From Congeria kusceri (lineage: Eukaryota > Mollusca > Bivalvia > Myida > Dreissenidae), in assembly GCA_027627225.1 (NCBI GenBank), contig CM051026.1, positions 4,828,415-4,892,414 on the forward strand: a stretch of DNA of 64,000 nt, in the 5' to 3' direction. The stretch's first letter is position 1. Each line of letters begins with the position of its first letter. The notes beneath the pieces were generated by a model. It saw nothing but the letters and a program-made list of their open reading frames with translations, made no database searches and was not told the DNA's origin. This document shows positions 1 to 12,171 of this stretch, piece after piece. Both the position numbers and the translations under genes were made by a program.

Positions 1-650
1 TGCGTGCATGTGTCCGTCGTCAACTTTTCAGTCAAACAACATCTCCTCCTAAACCACTTGGCAGATTTTCACCAAACTTCACAGGAATGATCATTAGGTG
101 ACCCTCTTTCAAAGTTGTTCAAATCATTACGGTCCGCTTCATATGTAGGTCACCAACTTTTGATTTGCACTTTCTAACTCGAGAATAAATCTTCATACAT
201 AGATACCCTAAAGCAATACTTTACTTGGGATTGCATTTTGGGTGGGTTGGTTGGGGTCAAGGTAGGTGACTGTTATTAAAAATAGCAAAAAAACAAAAAC
301 AGATTCTGCTTGATAACTCAAGAACAAATTGAAATACATTACTGAAACTCAGTTTATAGATACCGTTTAGCGAGACATTGCATGAGATTGATGAAACTTT
401 ATAGACTTTATAACCCAATAATCATCAAACTTGCTCAGGACATTTGTCCCAATGAGATCTAAGACAAGTTCGAAACCGGGTCAAATGGGGTCAAAAAGGA
501 GGTAACCAGACCAAATTGAAGAAAAAGCTTGTGAACACTCCAGAGGCCACATGCTTAGCCGAATCTTCATGAAACTTACTCAGAACAATTTAGTTCCTTA
601 GCCTCTCAGGTGAGCGACCTAGAGCTTTATGGCCCTCTCGTTTAATGTTC
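1..650 (+). repeat. Composite bivalve dispersed repeat, 3' end intact
   Basis: Three repeat phrases follow one another. The first 170 bases carry a cgtccgtcgtcaac opening, then comes a piece of the 'cataactcgagaa / gggattgcat / ggtcaaggt' family seen at 6.0-7.25 kb, then from about 390 the family that fills 19.7-25.5 kb. It closes with the typical end (cctctcaggtgagcgacc, then ggccctctcgttt). No reading frame of note. The left end is cut by the window. Confidence 0.7.
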
Positions 651-1439
651 ATAGTTAATGTGAAAGTGTATCATACTGGATTTGCTCATACCTCTTTCTG
701 TCTAAATTGTGTTGGTTCTTCGTCCATTTTACTTTACAATTGCATTGGGGCATACTTTGTTGTATCTGATGGTTCAGTAATAGATACCAGAAGCAGTAGA
801 AGGTAAAATAAGATAAAACACTACTCTGAGTATAAAAGCATATCATATCCCTTACGACTGACTTCAAATTGGAATGTGAAAGCAATTGTTAACACACAAA
901 AGCACAATCACAGATCTATTATCGTTTCTGGTTAATATATCTTTGGCACGTAGTTACCAGTGCTACTTGATGCAGACAAGTTTAGCTGAAATAATATGCG
1001 TTACAAATTCTATGGTCCAATTATGATGTTTGAAAACTAACCAATAGACACTACACAATTTTGAAAAGCTCGATAATGAGATTCCCCTCCCGGTGAATTC
1101 CTTTGTGTCACATAGCCCTGATCAAATAACCACAAGCTTTGTTATACAAAATCTTTCACTATGTACTCATTAAGTTAAATTTTCATTGGATATTTAAGAA
1201 TAATTGAATAGGGTTATCATTCATCTTCAAAAAAAGCAAACTTTGGTATACAAATTTTCCATTTAGTGCACCTTTAGTTAAAATATTTTCAATAGGATAC
1301 CGGTACACGTTTTCAAGAAAATATACCAAGGATTATGCCCATGCACAGTCGCATTGTAAACTTCTGATCAACATTATATACCATTTTGAAAAACTTTTGT
1401 GTGTGATTCACATTTCAGATATTAAGGATTGTTTAGCAG
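651..1439. other. Gene-free AT-rich stretch
   Basis: Only short chance reading frames, no splice-bounded open frame and no recognisable repeat. I see nothing to annotate. Confidence 0.6.
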
Positions 1440-1690
1440 TAAGCCTTGTTCACGAGCGAATTCGCATGATTCTGCTCTTATAAAATACAACCTATTGAAA
1501 TGCCTTTAATTAGGTTGTACTTCACGACCTAAAATATTCATGTCAAAACTGATCATAGCCTTGATTGAAATCGTTGTAATGGTTGTTTTATTAGAACTAT
1601 TTCAGTAGGCAATTCCAAAATGTCTGGCAATTGAAAGATTTTTGGAGGAATCTTAATTTAAAGATCAATCAGAAATGTGGTATTTAAAGT
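1440..1690 (+). repeat. Local duplication, block alpha copy 1
   Basis: Resembles 3650-3975 in the same orientation, with shared phrases such as ttgaaatgcctttaa/tat, cattcatgt, gaaatcgttgtaatgg and ggcaattccaaaatgtct. Diverged by substitutions and small indels, so old. Together with block beta it forms a collinear duplicate pair. Confidence 0.7.
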
Positions 1691-2225
1691 GGCAGTACAT
1701 ATATATGTAGTAAAAATAACACTTTACAGAAATCATTTCTAATGGACATCTTACCGATCAAAATAAAAATAAACTGCATTAAAATCGGTAAAATAATAAT
1801 GTTTTTGTAAATTTTTATCGTTTTGTTTCTGTATGCGATAGCTGGTGATGCTTCTGGAGTAAATCAGCATGTACATGAGTGTGTATTCCATTCGGACCAA
1901 ACGTTTTCGAACATAGACATTATAAATTGCATTTTGTAAATGATAAACAGTTTTCAGTCGAATAAACGGCATTTACGTTCATTAGAGCTTATGCCAATTA
2001 AGGACGTATTGAATTGTATTCTGAGGACTGTGGCTTTAATCTTGCAAGAAGAACTTTTTTCCGAACAGTAAGTATAAGCCATCCATTCAGACATTTATAA
2101 AACAAAATAATGAACATATAAACACGCATCTTAATAATTGTCAGGCCAACCGTAAAAAATTGTTTGTTTGCCATTGCCTACCCAAGGTCGCTGGTAACTG
2201 GCTGGTAGGTAGGCAATATATATTT
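1691..2225. other. Gene-free AT-rich stretch
   Basis: No supported gene or repeat. The small reading frames here have no family features. Confidence 0.5.
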
Positions 2226-2489
2226 ATGTGGCATGCCGTGGGAAAACTGGGCTTAATGCATGTGTGTAAAGTGTCGTCCCTGATTAGCCTGTGCAGTCTG
2301 CACAGGCTCTACGGGACGACACTTTCCGCCTGCAGTGGATTTATGTTTAGAAGACACTTCCTTGAAACAGAAAATACCATAAAAGCGGGAAGTGTTGTCC
2401 CGGATTAGCATGTGCAGACTGCACAGGCTAATCCTGGAAGACACTTTACGCACATTCATTAAGCCCGGTTTTCCCACGACACGCCTCAT
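2226..2489. mobile_element. Fold-back MITE with very long inverted repeats
   Basis: The left end (gtgggaaaactgggcttaat and on through cctgtgcag) is answered at the right by its reverse complement (attaagcccggttttcccac), so almost the whole 264 bp folds on itself around a short AT-rich centre. The inner arms contain gattagcctgtgcagtctg-type sequence on both sides. A second copy lies at 16330-16596. There is no coding capacity, so it must be non-autonomous. Family name not certain; terminal target duplications were not resolved. Confidence 0.85.
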
Positions 2490-2859
2490 ATATATATTGT
2501 TTTTAATTGCAAATTTATGATCCATTTAGCGTCAAAGTATGGCATTTAACACAAACTATGCTTTTGATAATATAATCAAGTGTCTGTTGATATGACGATT
2601 TTGCTAGCAATCATCTTTAATAAGACAATGAATGCCAGCAAACAGTCCATAGTTTTCACAAGTTTGATAAAACATGATAAGAATTGCATTTTGATATGAC
2701 CTATTGAAATGCATGGACCAAGCTGATACAGTTAATTCGTTAACCCAGTAGAAAATGACCAAAATGGAAGTAGAGCGAGCTTTTATTTAACTCAAAGAAA
2801 AGATAGAATATTTGGCATATAAAGAACTGGTTTCATTTAACGAAGAAAAGTCGGGTAGG

Positions 2860-3285
2860 TAGGCAATAGCCATAATTGCATACAACATTGAAAACACCTT
2901 GAATGCTGTCATTGTGCTTTAGTGCCGGGTTATTTGCTTTGATTCTATGATGGTCGCAATCTTCACTGATGAACGTTTCAATACAAAGGCAGATCTATAA
3001 AAGTGTTCGCATATTTGTTTGGTATTTGCTCCGTTATCATAATTGTTGGAAAATAAGTGACAAAATGTGTAGATCAGATCTGTTAACATTGGAAATTAAG
3101 TAGTTTTCTTGTCAAGTAGCAGTGTTGTCCTTCACTTGCAGCTGGTTTTCTTTTCTTTTTTTTATGGATAAACAATTCAGTTATTTAGAGAATGTACTGT
3201 CATATCAGGATTTTCTTAACTGCATGGAGGAACATAAGTCATAGATATGTTTAGGCACATCCTAACACTTGATGGTGTACATAAA
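2860..3285 (+). repeat. Local duplication, block beta copy 1
   Basis: Matches 7570-8130 in the same orientation: acaccttgaatgct, cattgtgcttt, aattgttggaaaataagtg, ttgtccttcact and gatggtgtaca recur in the same order at the same spacing. Non-coding. Confidence 0.8.
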
Positions 3286-3649
3286 TAATAATCAAAACAT
3301 CAAAACAGCGTCAGCGTCTGAATTTGTTTAAAGTTTTTATTCAAAAGTCTTGTAATTTCAAAACTATACAATTTATTCACTTGAAACTTGGAATATACCT
3401 TTGTCATCAACTTCAGTATCAGGGGCAACATTCCCCATAACTCTGTTTTGGATTATGACAGAGTTTTCCCCATAACTCTGTTTTGGATTACGACAGATTT
3501 ATGTCCCGTTTTCATATAGATTTTCTGGTTAAAGTTTATGATCAAAAGTTTTGTAACTTCAAAACTACAGAAGTTATTCACTTAAACCTTGGAATATACT
3601 TTTAATAGGGTATTTAAGAAGATACCCCAGCAGTTAAACCCACTCAGAA
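3286..3649. repeat. Short tandem duplications of a 'cataactctgttttgga' motif
   Basis: The motif ccccataactctgttttgga occurs twice about 36 bases apart, and a 'gtaatttcaaaactataca / gtaacttcaaaactacaga' phrase recurs about 200 bases apart. This looks like a degenerate member of the tandem-bodied bivalve repeats. No gene. Confidence 0.5.
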
Positions 3650-3975
3650 TGGCAATTTGCGCTACTGATCAATATAATGGACCATTCTTATCATTCTGTT
3701 CTTTCGTAAAGACAACCTGTTGAAATGCCTTTATATGTGTTGTTCTTCACGAGACACTCAAGACCTAAACCATTCATGTTGAAATCAATGAAAGCCTCGA
3801 TTGAAATTGTTGTAATGGGTGTAATACTAGAACTAATTCAATTCAATGCAGGTACGACATCAAAATCCGTATTGGACATATTGATAAATGGTGCTGGGTT
3901 TAAAGCATATTAATAATCTAACTTTTTAGGCAATTCCAAAATGTCTCGCAATTACAAGATTTTAGGATGAATTTT
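3650..3975 (+). repeat. Local duplication, block alpha copy 2
   Basis: Partner of 1440-1690. It contains extra sequence around 3845-3925 that the first copy lacks, probably a later insertion. The 62-codon reading frame at 3725-3913 sits inside it but is not preserved in the partner, so I do not call a gene. Confidence 0.7.
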
Positions 3976-4489
3976 TAAAGGGACTGCACTACAGATGGTC
4001 TAATCGTAAAAACTAAAGAAAACTGTCAAAAATACACAATTTTTCTTATATGATCATATAGAATACATGAAAAAATTAGACACATGTTTTAATTTACCTG
4101 AAATGGTTTTATATAGTTCGTCTTTATCGGTCTAACTCACTTAGTGATTTTAAAATAGTGCTGTTTATATTTAGGTTATTACAGTTAAATGTTGTCATGT
4201 CGCGCATACGCATATTTTTATCAGGTGCTTGTATTGGGAAAAGCCGCAGTATTTATAAATCGGGAATTCCGGGTTCATGGAAATTTCTTCAATAAATTAT
4301 ACAGTTTATGACAGTATTTGATCGTGTTCTATACAAAAAATGATGGTTTTACTAATGTTTTTACTGTTTAGACATAACTACAAAAACAGCAAATTTTTAT
4401 GCCTATCTGGAGTGCAGTATCTTTAATTATAAGATCCACTAAAGATAAACAATAATAATAACTTGTAAAACCAATAAGATGGTATTTTA
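3976..4489. other. Gene-free AT-rich stretch
   Basis: No open frame or repeat that I can support. Confidence 0.5.
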
Positions 4490-4893
4490 TTTTATGCCCC
4501 AATTTTCAGAGTGGTGGTGTATAGATTTGCCCTTGTCCGTCGGATTTTTGTGTCGCGCGTAACTCAAAAAGTGTTACTGCTAGAGCAATAAAACTTTATA
4601 TACTTATTTATCAGCATATGAACTTGTGCACCTGAGTATTTTGGTGAGTTTTTTCTGACGTCAGTGGAGTTATTGCCCTTTTATAGCAAAAAAAATACAT
4701 TTATGGACTTTTGTCGCGCGTTATTTGAAAAGTATAACTGCTAGTGATGAAACTTAATAAACATGTTCATCAGCATGTAAACTTGTGCACCTGGGTATTT
4801 TGCTGCATTTTTTTTTTTGACATTAGTGGAGTTTTGTGACAACCAGCCGAATGTGGGGGGCATCCGTGTCCTACGGTCTACAAGTCTAGTTTA
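4490..4893 (+). repeat. Dispersed repeat, 'tatgcccc ... ggggcat' type
   Basis: Opens with tttatgccccaattttcag and closes with tgggggcatccgtgtcctac then caagtctagttta, giving a short inverted pair (atgcccc/ggggcat) at the ends. Two internal units start with gtcgcgcgtaactc / gtcgcgcgttatttg about 165 bases apart. Same architecture as 5960-7253: short inverted ends around tandem units. No protein. Confidence 0.65.
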
Positions 4894-5129
4894 TAGTATG
4901 TAAGAATCTTTGGAAACTATGAACTGTACATGACGGAATCATGGTACCATGGCGTGACCAAAAATATGTGCTATCTATATGTATCCATAATTTGTTAGTC
5001 CTTTAGGGCTATTGAGATGGAAAAAATATCATACTGCATTTAAAGCATTTCAGCCATACTGTAGACAGTCTATTGAGTATGCAGATATTTTGGTTAAGGG
5101 GGGGTATATAGGAGTGAGCTTGTAAGTCT
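4894..5129. other. Short non-coding spacer
   Basis: Nothing recognised. Confidence 0.4.
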
Positions 5130-5790
5130 AATGGTTTTTTGTTTCCGGATGATAACTCAAGAAAGGCTTAACATATTCAAATAATTTTAGGTACACATGT
5201 GTAACATCATACAATACGGGTCAAGTTCGATGTTGGTTACAAACCACTAAATTTTGACAGAGTTATGGCCCTGTTTCGACTTAAAATTCCCTAAAAACAT
5301 TGTTTCCAGATGATAACTCATGAAAGGCTTCACATATTGGAATAATTTTTGGTACACAGGTGTGACATCATAGAATACAGGTCAAGTTCGATTTTGGTTA
5401 CAAACCACTAAATTTTGACAGATTTATGGCTATTTATTTGACTTTAATTCCCTAAAAACATAGTTTCCTGACGATAACTCAACAATTGCTGACATTTTAA
5501 AATAATTATTGGTACACATGTGTAGCATCATAAAATACAGGTCAAGTTCGACTTTGGTTACAAACCACTGAATTTTGACACAGTTAAGGCCCCTTTTGGA
5601 CTTTAATTCCCCAAAAAACATGGACAATAACACATGAAAGGCTTCACGTATTAAAATTATTTTTGGTACATATGTGTATTATCATAAAATACAGATCAAG
5701 TTCAACTTGGGTTATAAACCACTAAATGTTGACAGATTTATGGCTTGTATTGAAATTAAATTTTTCCAAAATACACTGTTGACCATTCAC
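5130..5790 (+). repeat. Tandem repeat, ~160-bp unit, four copies
   Basis: The phrases gtttcc.gatgataactca, ggtacacatgtgta, tacaggtcaagttcga and caaaccactaaattttgaca recur at roughly 5141, 5304, 5461 and 5620. The reading frames on either strand are a by-product of the periodicity. Confidence 0.8.
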
Positions 5791-5959
5791 AAATATAGCA
5801 TTCTCTATCTGTCCATTTCTTTCGAATGAATGCCATAGTTTTGTGACAAGGCCAAATTGTGGGGGTATATCCATCACTCGTGACAATTCCAGTGGTATCA
5901 GTTGTGGAGCAAAAGCAGTACACAATAAAATTCTCTCTTTGGCACAGGACTGGGGTTTA

Positions 5960-7253
5960 TTATTATGCCCCTCTTCGAAGAAGTGGGGGTATCTTTCTTT
6001 GCACTTGTCCATCTGTCGGTTGGTCAGTCGGATGGTCGGTCGGTCGGTAGACCATTTTGTTTCCGCACTATATCTAGAGAACGCTCTGACCTACGATCAT
6101 GACATTTTGTATGCTGGTTACTTGGGAGGAAAGGAAGACGCCAATACATGTTGAGGTCAAAGGTCAAGGTCACCGTTGCTAAAAATAGAAAAACGTTTTC
6201 CGCTCAATAACTTGAGAACGCATCTAGATATTTTAATGAAACTTTAAACATAGATGCCTTATATCGAGATCTCGCTTAATATGGCATATGGGGTGGGTGG
6301 GGTCATGCTCAAGGTCACTGTTACTAAAAATAGAAAAACGGTTTCCGCTCAATAACTTGAGAAAGCATAGAGATATTTTAATGAAACTTCATACAAAGAT
6401 ACCTTATATTGAGACCTAGCTTGGGATTGCATATGGGGTGGGTTGGGTCAAGGTTACCATAACTAAAAATAAAAGAAAGTTTTCTGCTCCATAACTTGAG
6501 AATGCATCGAGATATTTTAATGAAACTTCATATATATATATATATATATATATACCTTATATCGAAGCCTTGCTTGAGATTGCATATGGGGTGGGTGCGG
6601 TCAAGGTCAATGTGACAGTTACTAAAAATAGAAAATGGTTCTGCTTAATAATTTAAGAACGCATCAAGATATTTTAATGAAAAACTTCATACATTGATAT
6701 AGGTGGGTTGGTTCAAGGTCAAGGTCACCGTTACTAAAAATAGAAAAACGCTTTTCCCGCAATAACTTGACAAGCATTAAGATATTTTAATGCTCACCGT
6801 TCCTGCTTTTCCCACAATAACTTGACAAGCATTATATTTTAATGCAACTTAATACATAGATACCTTATATCCCTTGCTTGGGATTGCATATGGGTTGGGT
6901 GGGGTCAAGGTCACCATTGCTAAAAATGGAAAAACGGTTTCCGCTCAGTAACTTGAGAACCCATCGAGATATTTTAATGAAACTTGACACATAGATACCT
7001 TATATGGAGACCTCTCTTGGGATTTCATATGGGGCGGGTGGGGTCAAGGTCACCATTACTGAAAATAGAAAAACAATTTCTGCTCAATAACTTGAGAACG
7101 CATCGAGATATTTTAATGAAACTCCATACATAGATACCGTATATTGAGACCTCGCTTGGGATTGCATATTGAAAAAAAATCTTAACAATTGCACATATTC
7201 ACAACTTGGCTGCAAGTCAGGGGGCATAGATGTTTTACAAACATCTCTTGTTT
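5960..7253 (+). repeat. Dispersed repeat with tandem ~130-bp units
   Basis: Begins tattatgcccctcttcgaag and ends agggggcatagatgtttt then catctcttgttta, so atgcccc/ggggcat again bounds it. The body is about eight diverged units, each with aataacttgagaacgcat, gatattttaatgaaac, catagatacctta, cttgggattgcatatggg and gtcaaggtcac. A (TA)n run of about 22 bases lies near 6530. The small reading frames at the start are not conserved between units. Related units occur at 15530-16060 and near 200-330. Confidence 0.8.
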
Positions 7254-7569
7254 AAATAAAAACTGTAAAGTGTAATCATAGTGTAATTATGTGCCATTTT
7301 TCACTGCAGCATAGTATCGTGTTGCTGACCTGTCAAAAACCTACTTAAAACAAATTAGTAGCAACATATTATTTGGAAATAAGAGCCTTTCAGTGTAGTC
7401 AAAATAGTTGGGTTATTTTGTAATCCTCGGCACTTGAGTGCTTTGAGTGCATATATAATGACATGCTATTATACATATATTTTGTGTGTATTCAGATACC
7501 TTTGAATGTCTGAACAGATGATGAATGATTTAAGGTCCAATTATTCTTATTACTGAATGGAAATTTTAT
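7254..7569. other. Non-coding spacer
   Basis: Nothing recognised between the repeat and block beta. Confidence 0.4.
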
Positions 7570-8130
7570 CTAAGTGTTATCATAATTACATACAAAATCG
7601 ACAACACCTTGAATGCTACCATTGTGCTTTCATGTCGGTGCTATTAGGTCTATTCTTATGAAGGCCACTAGCTTTACTAATGAACAGTTCATAACAAAAG
7701 CAGATAATTATAAGTGGTTGCATATTTAATTGGTATTTGCTTTGTAATTATAATTGTTGGAAAATAAGTGGCCAACCAAGATGTATTGTGTGAGCATTGG
7801 AAATTTCATTGTTTTCATGTCATGTTACAGAATTGTCCTTCACTCATAGCAAACTGAATATAATTTAGTCGAAGTTTCTTCAATTTGGCTATAAAAATTC
7901 TTCTTATTTTGTGCGTTTATAAAAATATGTTATACATACTATGTTGTGGAAAAATGTAATATGTACCAACTGAAACACTTCAAATAGCCGAGTGCGCTGT
8001 CCTCTGACAGCTCTTGTTTGTGGACAAATTCAGTAATTTATGGAGAGTACTGGTCTTTCTTTATTGCATAGAAGAAGTTGCGTCATAAATATGATTTAAG
8101 CAGACCCTTACACTGTGATGGTGTACAAAG
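7570..8130 (+). repeat. Local duplication, block beta copy 2
   Basis: Partner of 2860-3285, collinear throughout. An insert of about 160 bases (near 7855-8015) separates the 'ttgtccttcactc' phrase from the 'tggacaaattcagtaattta' phrase that are adjacent in copy 1. Confidence 0.8.
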
Positions 8131-8439
8131 GATTACAAATCAATTAAATTCAGTGGTATGGCCCAATAATCCAACTATTTTCATTTTTAAATTGTAATAG
8201 CTATACTAGGGTATCTGTTCCTATTATTCTAGGACATTTATTTGTTGTTGCAGTTATGATTTGTTACTGTCTGCCGACATGATGTGTGTATTATTACTCA
8301 TCAAGAAAGCTTATGCCTTGCTTGAATGGAAGCTTTGATCTAGTCTGATAATACAGACTCTTATAGTACCACAATATATTGTAACCGTATAATGTATAGT
8401 GCCTTTTAGATGGTTAAATGAATATTTATGTAACATAAT
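8131..8439. other. Non-coding spacer
   Basis: No gene or repeat recognised. Confidence 0.4.
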
Positions 8440-9650
8440 TATAAATGTTAAGCATAATAAGACGGTGTGTCACTCGCAAAAACCAGGTCCCTATGTCCAT
8501 GAGCAAGGTCACACTTAAAGGTCAATGGTCAAATATGAGAATTATAACCCACAGACCCTGTCCGGAAAATAATTTTGTCCCAAATGGAAGGAATTTCAAA
8601 GAAGTTAGGCCAAGTGTTAAGCATGGTGCGACGGTGTGTTGTGCATAAGAACCAGTTCCCTAGGACCAAGGTCAAGTCTCACTTAAAGGTCAAAGGTCAA
8701 ATATAAGAATTTAAGCCATAGATACTGTCTGGAGAATAATTTTGTCCAGCAGAGAAGGGTTTTCTAATAACTTGGCTGAAGTGCTAAGCATCGAGATGTT
8801 TTGTAGCGTGCAAAAACCAGGTCCCTTGGTCCTAAGTCAAGATCAGTCTTAAATGTCAAGTATCAAATACAAGAATTTAAGCCATAGATACTGTCCGGAG
8901 CATAATTTTGTCCAGCAGAGAAGGGTTTTCAAATAACTTGGCTGAAGTGCTAAGCATCGAGATGGTTTGTAGCGTGCAAAAACCAGGTCCCTTGGTCCTA
9001 AGTCAAGATCACTCTTAAAGGTCAAGTATCAAATACAAGAATTTAAGCCATAGATACTGTCCGGAGCATAATTTTGTCCAGCAGAGAAGGGTTTTCAAAT
9101 AACTTGGCTGAAGTGCTAAGCATCGAGATGGTTTGTAGCGTGCAAAAAAAAGATTCTTGTCCAGGCAATAACTTTGTCCAGCATTGAAGGATTTTCTAAT
9201 AAGTTTGATGACCATTATTAGACGGTGTATCACGTGCAACAACTAGGCCCGAGGATTTTTTCTAATTACTTGACAGAACTGATAAGCATAATGAGACAGC
9301 ATATGTCGTGCAACAACTAGATCCTTAGGTCCAAAGTTAAGGTTACACTTATAGGTCAAATAGAAGAGTTTAAGCAATTTACTTTGACAAAAGTATAATT
9401 TTGCCCAGCATGGAAGAATTGTCAAATTACTTGGCAGAAGTGATAATCATTATTAGACAGCACGTGGCGTTAAAGAACCAGGTCTGTAGCTGAAACTTCA
9501 AGGTCACTAATTAAGGTAAAAGGTCAAATAATTGTCTAGAGCATCATATTGTCATGCATGCTGAGATTTTCAGTTATATTGGCAGAAATGATCACTATCA
9601 CCAGATGGTGTGTTGCATGCAAGAACCTGACTTGTAAGGTTATTGAATTA
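8440..9650 (+). repeat. Tandem repeat, ~167-bp unit, about seven copies
   Basis: Each unit has a 'gacggtgtg / gcaaaaaccaggtccct / aaggtcaaatat / atactgtccggagcataattttgtccagc' sequence. Units at about 8785-8952 and 8953-9118 are almost identical, while those outside are degenerate; such a homogenised core with decayed edges fits unequal exchange. Related units occur at about 26100-26340 and 30000-30120. Confidence 0.8.
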
Positions 9651-10020
9651 CTTCCCTTTTGTTTATGAGTGTGTGAAGCATAATTCAAAAATGATAAAAG
9701 GCATTTTGTTTATTCTGCACAGAATGATTACGATAGCAGGTGTAAGTAAAGTTTACAAGAACCATAACTGATAATTGCACAACAATTTTGAATACTACCC
9801 TTTGTTGATTTTTTTGTCAGGACTAAAACTATTTTGTGATACCTCCACTTACTTCACAGAATAAGAGAATACATGAGCAGAAAGTACAGTATAAAAGGAC
9901 AATTCTCCTTTTGCAAAATGATTTGTATGCATACAGACAAAGCAGAGACCATGTATATTCCAGACATTGCTCCAATCTGTGAAGTTTGTAGACCCTAACA
10001 AAGCAGAGCTCATCGCCAAT
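9651..10020. other. Non-coding spacer
   Basis: Nothing recognised. Confidence 0.4.
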
Positions 10021-10310
10021 TAAACCACGAGGTCGTTATCCCGAGTGGATTAATAGCCAAACATTGGAATAACAAAGAATTGTTTATTGGTCGATAAACA
10101 ACGAAAACGCAAAAATTATTTTGATTTGATTTGATATCAACATGATTTGACACATATTTTTGCAATTGTAATGAGAACTATTTTTTAATATGCTCCGCTC
10201 AGAATCGAGACTTCTTTTGGCGTTGTTTCTTGTGAAGTTAAACCACTATAATTTTTTTCTGTGTCTACAGGAAAAGTAGTGAGTATCATGTTAGAATTGC
10301 GAATAATTAA
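10021..10310 (-). mobile_element. 'GATACTCGC' palindromic MITE, copy A
   Basis: One of at least eight members of the most abundant short element in the window. It keeps the phrases taaaccacgag, ttgtttattggtcgataaac, aacatgatttgaca, gctccgctcagaatcg and gagtatcatgttagaat. The 5' half of the central palindrome is missing. No coding capacity. Read on the minus strand it begins with the gatactc end. Confidence 0.8.
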
Positions 10311-10654
10311 TAAAGAAACAGTGCTAAATGTGATGGCCTTGTTTCTTCAAATAATTGACAAAACCCAATTGACAAAACTAATTTAATAATATAAACACTG
10401 GTCATCGATGACACATTTGCAGGCGCAGGAACATTAGTAGTAGACATAAAATAACAAAATTCTAATTGTATTCAGAATTCACGTTAACATATATGTCAAT
10501 ATACATGGGGTGTTTCAAAAGAAAAAAACATACATTAAAGCAAAATCATGCTGCAAAAAAAGATTAACCACCATAGCATAATTAGTAAAATATAGTTTAT
10601 AAGAATTGTATGTTGGTATGTACACATTGATTTCTATGTTCACCATATCTTCCA

Positions 10655-10739
10655 GTATGTCATTGCCAGGCTGTGGAGATGAAGGAAGATGCTGTGGACA
10701 CGATCTTCCCAGTAACGGGCCGACTGTTCAACAGGGCTG
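10655..10739 (+). pseudogene. Possible orphan exon or exon relic
   Basis: An 85-base segment lies between a good acceptor-like end (tatcttccag) and a donor-like gtaact, with one frame open throughout and codon-like composition, including a cysteine-containing start and an acidic middle. I do not recognise the family and found no partner exon in frame. It could equally be chance. Confidence 0.2.
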
Positions 10740-11039
10740 GTAACTTAGTTTAGTGTTATAGAACTCAATGTTTAACGGCATTTACTGTCAGCATATGAAC
10801 TCATTAGGGTCTTGACATACATGCAGAGTAACATCAAATGTAGACTATTATGGGTAATAAATATGTGAGCAATAGAAACGTTTTGAATGTTTATGCAAAC
10901 AGTATTTATCTCTGTTTAAAAATCTATGCCGACATATTTTATAATGTTTGATTATATACCTGCCAAAATCAACCTTCTGTTGCTTTACAAGTACAGGTGA
11001 CCTGTTGAGTACTTACATTTTAAGCTCAACTATTCACCA

Positions 11040-11930
11040 AATACTTCGAGCTACACTACTCACCTGTTCGTCCGCATCGCCATAATGCTCTGGTTAAGGT
11101 TTCTGTAACTGTAACTACTACAGATATAACATAGAAAAGTCAGGTGAAGTTTTGCTTGCAAGAGAAAATTCAGGTTAAGGATTGCGTGTAACAAGTACAT
11201 ATCTCTGTAACTACTTCAGATATTAAAAAGAAACTTCACACATGTCTTTGAGGTCATTGCGTAAGGTCACTGACCAAGGCCCATAAGTCTGACCTGCAAT
11301 TTAGCAGAATTATGTCCCTTTTTGTACTTAAATATTCAGGTTGAAGTTTGCGTGACAACAATTCATATCTCTATAACTACTACAGATATTCAATTGAAAC
11401 TTCACACATGTCTTTAGTTTAGTTTAAACCTATTTATTGTAGCTTGATTGCATCGAAAGCCTTGGCTTATAAAGACACTCTTGAGTGGGTTTCCTGGGCA
11501 AACCAGTACTTGGTGTCTTGGAAAAACCTGAGAACCCTCCCTCGGTGGGGATCGATCCCGGGACCTCCGGTCACACGGCGGACACCATATCCACTATACC
11601 ATTGAGACTTCATATGTCTTCGGGGTCATTATGTAAGGTCACGGACCAAGGCCCGTAACTCTGACCAGTAATTTAGCAGAAATATGCCCTTTTTGTACTT
11701 ATGAATTGAGGTTAAAGTTGGCGTGCAACAACTCTATATCTGTATAACTACTACAGATATTCAATTGAAGCTTTACATGTGTCTTCAGGGTCATTGTATA
11801 AGATCACTGACCAAGGCCCATAGCTCTGACCTACAATTTCGTAGGATTATCTCTATATCTGCTACAGATATTCAACTAAAGATCACATATGTCTTCAAGG
11901 TCATTATATAAGGTCACTGACCAAGACTTA
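11040..11930 (+). repeat. Tandem repeat, ~190-bp unit, interrupted by a SINE
   Basis: Four or five units carry actactacagatattcaa, cttcacacatgtctt, ggtcattgtgtaaggtcactg, gaccaaggccca, taactctgacc and aatttagcagaattatg. The SINE at 11414-11607 splits the second unit. The 62-codon frame at 11723-11911 is part of the repeat, not a gene. Confidence 0.8.
11414..11607 (-). mobile_element. tRNA-derived SINE
   Basis: On the minus strand it starts with a tRNA-like head: an A-box-like caatggtatagtggata and a B-box-like gggatcgatcccca about 30 bases on. The body contains gacaccaagtactggttt and cccaggaaac, and the end is an A-rich tail (aaactaaactaaa on the minus strand). It is flanked by similar sequence (ttcacacatgtctt / ttcatatgtctt), the likely target-site duplication, and sits inside a tandem repeat unit. 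Pol III-type head inferred from the boxes. Confidence 0.8.
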
Positions 11931-12012
11931 TATCGAGGGTTGAGCGTGAAACTATTGTATCTGCTTAACATTTCTATATCAGATACCATAGTTTCACGCA
12001 CAACCTCGATAT
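11930..12012. repeat. Small fold-back element, 34-base arms
   Basis: The arm atatcgagggttgagcgtga and onward is answered by tcacgcacaacctcgatat, with about 15 bases between the arms. A half copy (tcgagggttgagtgtgaatc) lies at 14295-14345 in the first intron of the TRIM-like gene, so this is a dispersed element and not a local hairpin. Confidence 0.75.
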
Positions 12013-12171
12013 GTGTGACCAGCATTTTAGGAGAAATATGCCTCTTTTTTTGTAGCGATAAAGGCTGATAACTCTCGTTAATATAAAGCTTGATTAGGTC
12101 TTCACTTATAATTATTAACACAACATGCACATGAGTGCCAATATTATTTAGTAGTATTTACACACATACAG

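Noticed and set aside
5843..6154. 103-codon frame spanning the start of a dispersed repeat
   Set aside because: Crosses the boundary of a repeat into unrelated sequence; not conserved in other copies.
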